Shown: piece by piece, positions 45,268 through 52,764 of the stretch | Numbering within the stretch: the first letter of the stretch is position 1 | Layout of the letters: the number at the start of each line of letters is the position of its first letter | Source of the DNA: Parvibaculum sp039680535 | GTDB taxonomy: Bacteria > Pseudomonadota > Alphaproteobacteria > Parvibaculales > Parvibaculaceae | DNA length: 64,000 nt | NCBI RefSeq assembly: GCF_039680535.1 | Contig: NZ_JBDKSS010000013.1 | Coordinates: 1-64,000 of the forward strand | Reading direction: 5' to 3' | Notes under the pieces: generated by a model | The model's input: only the letters and a program-made list of their open reading frames with translations | Databases searched by the model: none | What the model was told of the DNA's origin: nothing | Translations under genes and position numbers: made by a program

Positions 45268-45948
45268 ATGTCGAGTATTTTAAACGCCATGGCAAAGGGC
45301 GCGACGAAGAGCGGAAAGAGTGCGGCGAAGCCGGCGGCGGGGAATTTCCGCCGCGCCCATGGCGCTGCGCAGATGCCCGCCTCGCTGGATATCGACGGGG
45401 AGATGCCCGACATCGGCGCGCGGCTCCGCGCCTTCCGCACCATGCACGGCCTTTCACAGCGCGAACTCGCCAAGCGCGCGGGCGTGACCAACGGTACCAT
45501 TTCCCTCATCGAGCAGAATCGGGTGAGCCCGTCCCTCGGCTCGCTGAAAAAGGTGCTCGACGGTTTCCCCATTTCCATCGCCGATTTCCTGACGCTGGAA
45601 TTGAAACCGCGCACGAGGGTTTTTTATCAGGCCAAGGAATTGCGCGAGATCGCGGGCGGGCCCATCTCCTTCCGTCTGGTCGGGCGAGACACGCAGGGCC
45701 GCGCCATCCAGATGATGCATGAGCGCTACGCCCCCGGCGCCGACACGGGCGACGACATGCTCTCCCATATCGGCGAGGAAAGCGGCATCGTCGTCTCGGG
45801 GCTCATCGAACTGACAGTGGGCGGCGAGACGCGCAAGCTCATGCCCGGCGACGCCTATTACTTCGACTCGCGCCTTCCCCACCGCTTCCGCAATCCCGGC
45901 ACCATCGACTGCGTCATCGTTTCGGCCTGTTGCCCGCCGAGCTTTTGA
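45268..45948 (+). CDS. XRE-family regulator with cupin domain (PuuR-like)
   Basis: A 226-residue regulator: basic alanine/lysine-rich N-terminus, helix-turn-helix (about 54-108, LRAFRTMHGLSQRELAKRAG then TNGTISLIEQNRVSPS), and a C-terminal cupin (about 150-222, with MLSHIGEESGIVVSG and PGDAYYFDSRLPHRFRNPG) that senses a small ligand. Start is ATG 45268 or ATG 45289; a TATATG at 45265-45270 could be a -10 element, which would favour the later one. Divergent from the aminotransferase, its likely target. PuuR homologues respond to putrescine or related amines. Confidence 0.9.
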   Translation: MSSILNAMAKGATKSGKSAAKPAAGNFRRAHGAAQMPASLDIDGEMPDIGARLRAFRTMHGLSQRELAKRAGVTNGTISLIEQNRVSPSLGSLKKVLDGFPISIADFLTLELKPRTRVFYQAKELREIAGGPISFRLVGRDTQGRAIQMMHERYAPGADTGDDMLSHIGEESGIVVSGLIELTVGGETRKLMPGDAYYFDSRLPHRFRNPGTIDCVIVSACCPPSF

Positions 45949-45956
45949 GTGTTTTT

Positions 45957-46045
45957 CGTCATGGCCCGGCTTGGCCGGGCCATCCACGTCTTTCTACCGA
46001 GGTGCCGTGAAGACGTGGATGCCCCGCCTGAAGCGGGGCATGACG
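45957..46045. repeat. Palindromic intergenic repeat, copy 3
   Basis: Same architecture as copies 2 and 4: cgtcatggcccggctt arm, atccacgtctt, short spacer, agacgtggatgcc, GCCCCGC/GCGGGGC arm ending catgacg. The right arm is identical to that of copy 2. A degenerate further piece (gcggggcatgcgtgacg) continues to about 46076. Confidence 0.85.
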
Positions 46046-46146
46046 GGCGAAGGCGGGAAGCGGGGCATGCGTGACGCGAGGTAATCCGTCGAGCCCATGA
46101 CAAGCCGCTCCATTTTTGCCATGGTCCCCGCCCGGAGGAACCCAGC

Positions 46147-47022
46147 ATGACCCAGACCAAATCTCTCGCCACGCTTCTCGCCGAACCCGGCATCATCGTC
46201 GCGCCCGGCGCCTATGACGCGCTGTCGGCCAAGGTCGCCGCGCAGGCAGGCAGCCCCGCGGTTTACATGACGGGCTTCGGCGTCGCCGGTTCCACGCTCG
46301 GCCTGCCCGATATTGGCCTCATGTCCGCCACCGAAATGGCCGACCGCGTTCGCGCCATTGCCGACGCGGCGATGCCTGCGCCCCTCATTGCCGATGGCGA
46401 CAATGGTCATGGCGGCCCGCTCAATGCCGCGCGGCTGACGCGGCTTTACGAGGCGGCGGGCGCGCAATGCATCCAGCTTGAGGATCAGGTCTTCCCCAAG
46501 CGCTGCGGCCATATGGAAGGCAAGGAAGTCGTTTCGACCGAAGACGCGGCGCAGAAGATCCGCGCCGTCGCCGAAGCGCGCAACTCGAAGGACTTCAAGA
46601 TCATGGCGCGCACCGATGCCCGCGCGACGCATGATCTCGACGAGGCGCTGCGGCGCGGCGAAGCCTTCCTCAAGGCGGGCGCGGACATTCTCTTCATCGA
46701 GGCGCCGCGCGACATGGCCGAGCTTGAACGCGTTACCACGACGTTCAAGGGCGTGCCGCTGCTCGCCAACATGGTCGAGGACGGCAAGACGCCCTATCTC
46801 TCGACGAAGGTTCTGGAAGAACTCGGCTTCAAGATCGCCATCTTCCCGGTGGCAAGCCTTCTCGCCGTGACGAAACGCCTGCAGGACGTCTATGCGACGC
46901 TTCTCAAGGGCGAGGGTCTGCCCGCGGACGATACCCGCGTCACCTTCCAGCGTTACAACGAGATCGTCGGCTTGCCGGAAATGCTTGCCAGCGCCGCGCG
47001 CATCGCAGCCGAGGGGAAGTAA
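46147..47022 (+). CDS. Isocitrate lyase/PEP mutase superfamily protein
   Basis: A 291-residue TIM-barrel lyase. The KRCGH motif (C120) marks the lyase branch (2-methylisocitrate, dimethylmalate or oxaloacetate lyases) rather than a phosphonomutase. Metal ligands lie in ADGDNGHGG (D83, D85) and LEDQ. The MTGFGVAGSTLGLPDIGLM segment is characteristic of the 2,3-dimethylmalate lyase/carboxyvinyl-phosphonate mutase-like group. GGAGG precedes ATG 46147. The stop overlaps the thioesterase start (TAATG), so the two are coupled. Substrate not determined. Confidence 0.88.
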   Translation: MTQTKSLATLLAEPGIIVAPGAYDALSAKVAAQAGSPAVYMTGFGVAGSTLGLPDIGLMSATEMADRVRAIADAAMPAPLIADGDNGHGGPLNAARLTRLYEAAGAQCIQLEDQVFPKRCGHMEGKEVVSTEDAAQKIRAVAEARNSKDFKIMARTDARATHDLDEALRRGEAFLKAGADILFIEAPRDMAELERVTTTFKGVPLLANMVEDGKTPYLSTKVLEELGFKIAIFPVASLLAVTKRLQDVYATLLKGEGLPADDTRVTFQRYNEIVGLPEMLASAARIAAEGK

Positions 47023-47450
47023 TGCCGAGCTGGTCGAACATCCTGAAGCGCATCGCGGCGGGCGAGGTCGAAAAGGCTCCGCCGCATGTGACGGCGCTCA
47101 ATCTCTATGCGGGTAAGCTCACCGTGATCGAGCCCGGCCGCATCCGCTACGACTGGCCCGTCGATCAGCAATACATGAACCCGGTCGCGATCTTCGGCGG
47201 CTATCTCGCAACGCTCGCCGACCAGACCTGCTCCTTCGCGCTGATGACCATGCTGAAGGACGACCAGAATTTCACCACCAGCGATTTGCAGATGCATTTC
47301 TTCCGCCCCGTGACGGAAGGCATTCTCGCCTGTGAAGGCCATGTGGTGAATGTCTCGAAGACGCAGGCCTATGTGGAAGCGACTTTCACCAATGCCGACG
47401 GCAAGATCGCGCTGAAGGCGAGGGCGGTGGAGCGCATCATTCCGGCTTGA
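47022..47450 (+). CDS. PaaI-type hotdog-fold thioesterase
   Basis: A 142-residue single hotdog domain: DQQYMNPVAIFGGYLATLADQTCSF contains the N-P-x6-G-G-hydrophobic-D pattern of PaaI/YdiI thioesterases, and the second strand reads TSDLQMHFFRPVTEG. It probably hydrolyses an acyl- or aroyl-CoA. It is coupled to the lyase gene and the pair is flanked by two direct copies of the dispersed repeat. Confidence 0.88.
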   Translation: MPSWSNILKRIAAGEVEKAPPHVTALNLYAGKLTVIEPGRIRYDWPVDQQYMNPVAIFGGYLATLADQTCSFALMTMLKDDQNFTTSDLQMHFFRPVTEGILACEGHVVNVSKTQAYVEATFTNADGKIALKARAVERIIPA

Positions 47451-47462
47451 GGACTCTCGTCT

Positions 47463-47552
47463 CGTCATGGCCCGGCTTGTCCGGGCCATCCACGTCTTTC
47501 GTCAAGGCGTGTGGCACAGACGTGGATGGCCCGCATGAAGCGGGCCATGACG
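47463..47552. repeat. Palindromic intergenic repeat, copy 4
   Basis: cgtcatggcccggcttgtc arm with GGCCCGG/CCGGGCC hairpin, atccacgtctt, spacer, agacgtggat, then GGCCCGC/GCGGGCC hairpin ending catgacg. Same orientation as copy 3, 13 bp after the thioesterase stop. Confidence 0.85.
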
Positions 47553-47572
47553 GTTGGGTTGGTGACAGGCTT

Positions 47573-48340
47573 TCACTCCACCCACTTCCTCCACGCCCGC
47601 GCAAACTCGCCCGAACGCTTCGCCTCCGCGATCCATGAATCGACGGCGCGTTTCAATTCCTCATCCTTCGGCATGAGGTAAGCCTTCTCCGCATGGTCGA
47701 AGGGACGGTCGGGATGCACGGCGCAAAGCGTCGGGTGGAGCTTCGACTGCACCCGCGTTTCCACGGCGTCGGTAATCATCAGGTCCGCGCGGCCCGCCAC
47801 GATCTCGTCGAAGATCGTGCTGTTGTCCTTGTGGAGGATCACCGTCGCGCGATGGATATGGGCGCGGGCGAATTTCTCGTTGGTCCCGCCCGGATTGACG
47901 ACGAGGCGGATGCCGGGGCGGTCGATCTGTTTGAGCGTCTGGAACCGCTCCACCAGCGAGCAGCGGGTGATCGGCGTTTTCCCGTCGCTGAGGACCGGCG
48001 CCGAAAAGAGCCCGATCTTCGCCCGCGCGGGCGTCACCGAGACCCCGCCCATGGCGATGTCGAACTTGCTGGCCTCGAGGTCCGCCGAAAGCGTCGGCCA
48101 GCTCGTCTTGACGAAGCGGGGCTTGAGCCCCAGCGAAGCCGCCAGCGAACGCCCGAGATCGACGTCGAGCCCCGAAAATTCGGCCCCCTCAAAGGCCGAA
48201 AAGGGCCTGTAATCCCCGGTGAGCCCGATCCGAAGCTCGCCTGCCGCCCGGATGGCGTCGAGCCGGGCCCCCGCACCCGCCGGAAGGGGGAGCGCGAGCG
48301 CCATCAGCCCCAGGAAAAGCGCCAGAACCCGAAAACCCAT
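47573..48340 (-). CDS. pheC: Periplasmic cyclohexadienyl dehydratase (PheC-like)
   Basis: A 255-residue protein with a Sec signal peptide and a type-II periplasmic-binding fold. Long blocks match my recollection of Pseudomonas PheC rather than amino-acid receptors: DGKTPITRCSLVERFQTL, NPGGTNEKFARAHI and HPTLCAVHPDRPFD. The PheC general acid (Glu173 of the mature Pseudomonas enzyme) corresponds to E194 in ITDAVETRVQSKL. It would turn prephenate or arogenate into phenylpyruvate or phenylalanine in the periplasm. ATG 48340 has GGAGGAA 8 nt upstream. An amino-acid binding protein is the alternative call. Confidence 0.78.
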   Translation of the reverse strand: MGFRVLALFLGLMALALPLPAGAGARLDAIRAAGELRIGLTGDYRPFSAFEGAEFSGLDVDLGRSLAASLGLKPRFVKTSWPTLSADLEASKFDIAMGGVSVTPARAKIGLFSAPVLSDGKTPITRCSLVERFQTLKQIDRPGIRLVVNPGGTNEKFARAHIHRATVILHKDNSTIFDEIVAGRADLMITDAVETRVQSKLHPTLCAVHPDRPFDHAEKAYLMPKDEELKRAVDSWIAEAKRSGEFARAWRKWVE

Positions 48341-48596
48341 GACCCGTTCCTCCAAATCGATCCTGCCCGGAGCCTAACCCACTGCCCCGAGCCGGGGATA
48401 AATGCCCTTTACTGGACTGTTAGGGGGCCTGCTGCTAGAAAGCGCCCCATGAAAATGCGTCATTTGAGCCGTTTTGCCATAGGGCCCGCGCGAATTAGCG
48501 GCCCGGCCTGCCGCTGAGGGTCCCAAGGGCCCCGATCCAGCGCTTCGGGCCGGGACGAGAACCCATGACGCAAACCCCGAACTGCTCGAGACCCTG

Positions 48597-51476
48597 ATGG
48601 CCAGCGACAGCAAGACCGATAACGAAACGCCCGCCCGCGATTACCGCGAGACGATCTTCCTTCCCGAAACGCCCTTCCCGATGAAGGCAGGCCTTCCGCA
48701 GCGCGAGCCCGAATGGCTCGCCCGCTGGGAGAAGATGGACCTTTACGGCCGCCTGCGCCTCGAAGCCAAGGGCCGAGAGCCCTTCATCCTTCATGACGGC
48801 CCGCCCTATGCGAACGGCAACATCCATATCGGCCATGCGCTCAACAAGACGCTGAAGGACATCGTCGTCCGCTCGCAGCAGATGATGGGCAAGGACGCCA
48901 ATTACGTTCCCGGCTGGGATTGCCACGGTCTCCCGATCGAATGGCAGATCGAGGAAAAGTACCGCGCCAAGGGCAAGAACAAGGATGAGGTTCCCTCGTC
49001 CGAGTTCCGCCGCGAATGCCGTGACTTCGCCGCGGGCTGGATCGAAATCCAGAAGGCTGAGTTCAAGCGCCTCGGCATCACCGGCGACTGGGACAATCCC
49101 TACACCACCATGGCCTTCGGCGCGGAAGCGAAGATCGTCGAGGAATTCCTGAAATTCGCCCGCGAAGGCGGCGGCCTCTATCGCGGCTCGAAGCCGGTCA
49201 TGTGGTCCATCGTCGAAAAGACGGCGCTCGCCGAAGCCGAAGTCGAATATCACGACCATGTGTCGCGCACGATCTTCGTGAAGTTCCCGGTCCGCAAGGG
49301 TCCGGCGGAGCTCGACGGCGCCTGCGTCGTCATCTGGACCACCACGCCCTGGACCATTCCGGGCAACCGCGCCATCGCTTTCTCGAAGACCATCGGATAC
49401 GGCCTCTATCGCATCGAAGCCGTGGACGAGGGCAGCCTTTCGCAGGTTGGCGATCTTCTGGTGCTGGCCGATGGTCTTGCCGATGAAGTGTTCAAGGCGG
49501 CGAAGGTTTCCGCATGGGAACGCAAGCAGGCCGTCGATCCTTCGACGATTGCGACCACCGCGCACCCCTTCGCCGGTCAGGGCTATGAGTTCGACGTGCC
49601 GCTGCTCGCGGGCGATTTCGTCACCGACGAGACGGGTACCGGCTTCGTCCATATCGCGCCCGGCCACGGTCAGGACGACTACGAGCTCTGGATGTCGAGC
49701 TTCGGCCAGAAGGGCATTCCCGACACGGTGAATGCCGAAGGCGTCTATTACGATCATGTGCCGCTCTTCGCGGGCAAGTTCGTGCTGACCCGTCAGGGCA
49801 AGGAAGGAACGGCCAACGCCGCCGTCATCGAGGAATTGCAGAAGGCGGGCAGGCTGCTCTCGCAGGGCAAGCTCACCCATTCCTATCCGCATTCATGGCG
49901 CTCCAAGGCGCCGCTCATCTTCCGCAACACGCCGCAATGGTTCATCTCCATGGAGACGAACAACCTGCGGGAAATCGCGCTCGCTGAAATCGACAAGACG
50001 CGCTTCGTGCCTGCCGCGGGCCGCAACCGCATCTATTCGATGGTCGAAGGCCGCCCCGACTGGGTCGTCTCCCGCCAGCGCGCCTGGGGCGTGCCGCTGA
50101 CGCTGTTCGTCGGCAAGAACGACGGCGCGATCCTGCGCGACGAGGCGGTCAATAATCGCATCGTCGAGGCTGTGAAGGCCGAAGGCGCCGATGCCTGGTT
50201 CGACAAGCCCGCGAGCTATTTCCTCGGTGAGGCCTACAACCCCGACGATTTCGAGAAGGTCACGGACATTCTCGACGTCTGGTTCGATTCAGGCTGCACG
50301 CATGCCTTCGTGCTCGAAGATCGCGCGGATCTGCGCTCGCCCGCCGATCTCTATCTCGAAGGTTCGGACCAGCATCGCGGCTGGTTCCATTCCTCGCTGC
50401 TGGAAAGCTGCGGCACGCGCGGCCATGCGCCCTACAAGCAGGTTCTGACTCACGGCTTCACGCTGGACGAGCAGGGCCGCAAGATGTCGAAGTCGCTCGG
50501 CAACACCATCGTGCCGCAGAAGATCGTCGAGCAGAACGGCGCCGACATTCTGCGCCTCTGGGTTGCCTCCACCGACTACTGGGAAGACCAGCGCATCGGG
50601 CCGGAAATCATCAAGTCGAACGTCGAGGCCTATCGCAAGCTGCGCAACACCTTCCGCTACATGCTGGGCAGCCTCACCGGCTTCAGCGATGCGGAGCGCG
50701 TGCCGCTTGCGGACATGCCGGAACTCGAACGCGCGATCCTGCATCGCCTGTTCGAACTCGATGAGCTGGTTCGCAAGGCCTACAATGACTACGACTTCAA
50801 GCGCGTCTTCCATGCGGTGTCGAACTTCATGACGGTCGATCTCTCGGCCTTCTATTTCGACATCCGCAAGGACGCGCTCTATTGCGACGCGCTGTCGTCG
50901 ACGCGCCGCCGCGCCTGCCGCACCGTGCTCGACCACCTCTTCATGTCGCTGACGGCATGGCTCGCGCCGATCCTCTGCTTCACCACGGAAGAGGCATGGC
51001 TGACGCGCTTCCCGTCGGAAGACGGCACGGTTCATACGCGCCTCTTCCCGGATCTGCCGGCCGAATGGCGCAATGATGCGCTGGCCGAGAAGTGGCGCAA
51101 GGTCCGCGAGCTTCGCCGCGTCGTTACCGGCGCACTGGAAGTCGAACGCCGCGAGAAGCGCATCGGCGCCAGCCTCGAAGCCGCGCCCGATGTCTATGTC
51201 ACGAATGCCGAACTGCTCGCGGCCATGGAAGGTCTCGATCTCGCCGAAATCGCGATCACCTCTCAGGCCCGGCTCATCGACGGAGAAGGCCCCGCCGATG
51301 CGTTCAGGCTGGAGGATGTGCCGGGGGTCGCCGTCGTGCCGCAGCTCGCGCAGGGCAAGAAATGCGCGCGCTCATGGAAAATCCTTCCCGAAGTGGGCTC
51401 CGTGCCGGGTTTTCCGGACCTGACCCCGCGCGACGCCGCTGCCGTTCAGGAATTCGACGCCCGCCGAAAAGGATAA
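48597..51476 (+). CDS. ileS: Isoleucyl-tRNA synthetase
   Basis: A 959-residue class I synthetase. The HIGH motif is at 77-80 (GNIHIGHALNK) and KMSKS at 629-633. The editing CP1 domain lies between (about 200-430, with WTTTPWTIPGNRAI). The C-terminal zinc module of the E. coli enzyme is reduced here to a lone cysteine (GKKCARSWKILPEVG). ATG 48597 overlaps the stop of a 10-codon ORF at 48565-48597 (TGATG). lspA follows after 3 bp. Confidence 0.96.
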   Translation: MASDSKTDNETPARDYRETIFLPETPFPMKAGLPQREPEWLARWEKMDLYGRLRLEAKGREPFILHDGPPYANGNIHIGHALNKTLKDIVVRSQQMMGKDANYVPGWDCHGLPIEWQIEEKYRAKGKNKDEVPSSEFRRECRDFAAGWIEIQKAEFKRLGITGDWDNPYTTMAFGAEAKIVEEFLKFAREGGGLYRGSKPVMWSIVEKTALAEAEVEYHDHVSRTIFVKFPVRKGPAELDGACVVIWTTTPWTIPGNRAIAFSKTIGYGLYRIEAVDEGSLSQVGDLLVLADGLADEVFKAAKVSAWERKQAVDPSTIATTAHPFAGQGYEFDVPLLAGDFVTDETGTGFVHIAPGHGQDDYELWMSSFGQKGIPDTVNAEGVYYDHVPLFAGKFVLTRQGKEGTANAAVIEELQKAGRLLSQGKLTHSYPHSWRSKAPLIFRNTPQWFISMETNNLREIALAEIDKTRFVPAAGRNRIYSMVEGRPDWVVSRQRAWGVPLTLFVGKNDGAILRDEAVNNRIVEAVKAEGADAWFDKPASYFLGEAYNPDDFEKVTDILDVWFDSGCTHAFVLEDRADLRSPADLYLEGSDQHRGWFHSSLLESCGTRGHAPYKQVLTHGFTLDEQGRKMSKSLGNTIVPQKIVEQNGADILRLWVASTDYWEDQRIGPEIIKSNVEAYRKLRNTFRYMLGSLTGFSDAERVPLADMPELERAILHRLFELDELVRKAYNDYDFKRVFHAVSNFMTVDLSAFYFDIRKDALYCDALSSTRRRACRTVLDHLFMSLTAWLAPILCFTTEEAWLTRFPSEDGTVHTRLFPDLPAEWRNDALAEKWRKVRELRRVVTGALEVERREKRIGASLEAAPDVYVTNAELLAAMEGLDLAEIAITSQARLIDGEGPADAFRLEDVPGVAVVPQLAQGKKCARSWKILPEVGSVPGFPDLTPRDAAAVQEFDARRKG

Positions 51477-51479
51477 GCC

Positions 51480-52025
51480 ATGGCGCTCTCCATTGCCGGA
51501 AGGCCGGTCTGGGGCCCCCTTTCGGGGCTCGGGTCCCTTGTCGCCGTCCTGGGCTTTGCGTCCGACCGTCTCCATAAGTGGTGGATGCTCGATGTCTTCG
51601 AGATCGCCGGTCGGGGCCGCTATCAGGTGACCTCGTTCTTCGACCTCGTCATGGCCTGGAACAAGGGCGTGAGTTACGGCCTCTTTCAGGCGGAAACGAC
51701 AATCGGTCGCATCGCCCTCATTCTGTTCGCCCTCTTCGTCGTTGGCGGGCTTGGATTATGGTTAGCGAAAGCGCAGTTGAAGATAAGTGCGGTGGCCATC
51801 GGCCTCGTCATCGGCGGTGCGCTCGGCAATGTTCTGGACCGCTTCGTCTATGGCGCCGTGGCAGACTTTTTTAGTTTTCACGCCTTCGGCTTTTACTGGT
51901 ATATCTTCAACGTTGCGGATATCTGGATCGTGATGGGCGTCGGCCTGATCCTGCTGGAATCCGTGCTTCCGGGTGTGTTCGGACCGGTTAACTCCGAACA
52001 GAGTGACCAGGGCGAGGCGCGCTAG
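51480..52025 (+). CDS. lspA: Lipoprotein signal peptidase (signal peptidase II)
   Basis: A 181-residue inner-membrane aspartyl protease that cleaves prolipoproteins before the lipidated cysteine. Catalytic aspartates are D120 (GGALGNVLDRF) and D147 (YIFNVADIW). Other signatures: DLVMAWNKGVSYG. Four hydrophobic segments are visible (about 15-28, 75-95, 103-118, 140-160). Several lipoproteins in this window would be its substrates. The C-terminal tail of about 15 charged residues is slightly longer than usual. Confidence 0.95.
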   Translation: MALSIAGRPVWGPLSGLGSLVAVLGFASDRLHKWWMLDVFEIAGRGRYQVTSFFDLVMAWNKGVSYGLFQAETTIGRIALILFALFVVGGLGLWLAKAQLKISAVAIGLVIGGALGNVLDRFVYGAVADFFSFHAFGFYWYIFNVADIWIVMGVGLILLESVLPGVFGPVNSEQSDQGEAR

Positions 52026-52093
52026 GACGAGCGTGCCTGAGACGCCCGGTAGGGCTAGCGGCACTGGGCCCAAAGCTGAAGGACATGACGGTA

Positions 52094-52678
52094 ATGCTGA
52101 AGAGCAGGCGGATTTTTAGCCTGGGTATGCTTGGCGCCCTGTCTCTGGCGCTTGCTGGTTGCGGCGGCGGCGGCATCAAGGATGCGCTCGGCTATTCCAA
52201 GGATGCGCCGGATGAGTTCGCGGTCGTCACCAAGGCGCCGCTCGTCATCCCGCCGGAATTCTCGCTCCGTCCCCCGCAGCCCGGCGCGCCGAGGCCGCAG
52301 GAAGCGAATTTGCAGCCGTCGGCCCGCGCACAGGCCGCGCTGACCGGTCAGGAAGGCGGAGCCGTATCGGGCGACGCAAGCTCGGGCGAGCAGTCCCTGC
52401 TGGCCCAGACGGGCGCTGCGGATGCCGATCCCAATATTCGCGCGGTCGTGAACAACGAAACGCGCACGCTGGTCGAAAAGGACGCGAAGCTCACCGACGA
52501 CATTCTCTTCTGGCAGCAGCGCACGCCGCCGGATGAGCGTCTGGTCGATGCGGCGGCCGAAAAGAAGCGCGTCGAGCAGAACGAAGCACAAGGCAAGCCG
52601 GTTACCGAAGGCGAAACGCCCTCCAGGGCCCCGGAGAAGCCGGGTTTCTTCAGCGGCCTCTGGTCGTCGATCTTCTGA
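52094..52678 (+). CDS. DUF3035 family lipoprotein
   Basis: A 194-residue lipoprotein typical of alphaproteobacteria, almost always next to lspA. Lipobox LALAGCGGG near residues 19-25, then the family core ALGYSKDAPDEFAVVTKAPLVIPPEFSLRPP. The remainder is low-complexity and proline/alanine/glutamine-rich and ends in PEKPGFFSGLWSSIF. ATG 52094 has GAAGGA 10 nt upstream; ATG 52085 would be too close to it. Function unknown; an envelope structural role is likely. Confidence 0.87.
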   Translation: MLKSRRIFSLGMLGALSLALAGCGGGGIKDALGYSKDAPDEFAVVTKAPLVIPPEFSLRPPQPGAPRPQEANLQPSARAQAALTGQEGGAVSGDASSGEQSLLAQTGAADADPNIRAVVNNETRTLVEKDAKLTDDILFWQQRTPPDERLVDAAAEKKRVEQNEAQGKPVTEGETPSRAPEKPGFFSGLWSSIF

Positions 52679-52704
52679 TCGATCCATCATAAAGAAGTTG
52701 AACG

Positions 52705-52730
52705 AAGGCTCGCCTCCAAAGGCGAGCCTT
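52705..52730 (+). terminator. hairpin after the DUF3035 gene
   Basis: A perfect 10 bp stem AAGGCTCGCC / GGCGAGCCTT with a 6 nt loop, 27 bp after the stop. The following bases (ctccgtcc) lack a T run, so it may act as a weak or Rho-aided terminator. Confidence 0.55.
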
Positions 52731-52764
52731 CTCCGTCCCGCCCCTCCGGCCGTGGAGCGAGTGC

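Noticed and set aside
29338..47552. The repeats considered as a CRISPR array or as Rho-independent terminators
   Set aside because: They are kilobases apart with no unique spacers between, and lack T runs after the stems.
48500..48596. GC-rich inverted segments upstream of ileS, considered as a T-box leader
   Set aside because: No T-box sequence or specifier-loop architecture is visible, and T-boxes are not expected in alphaproteobacteria.
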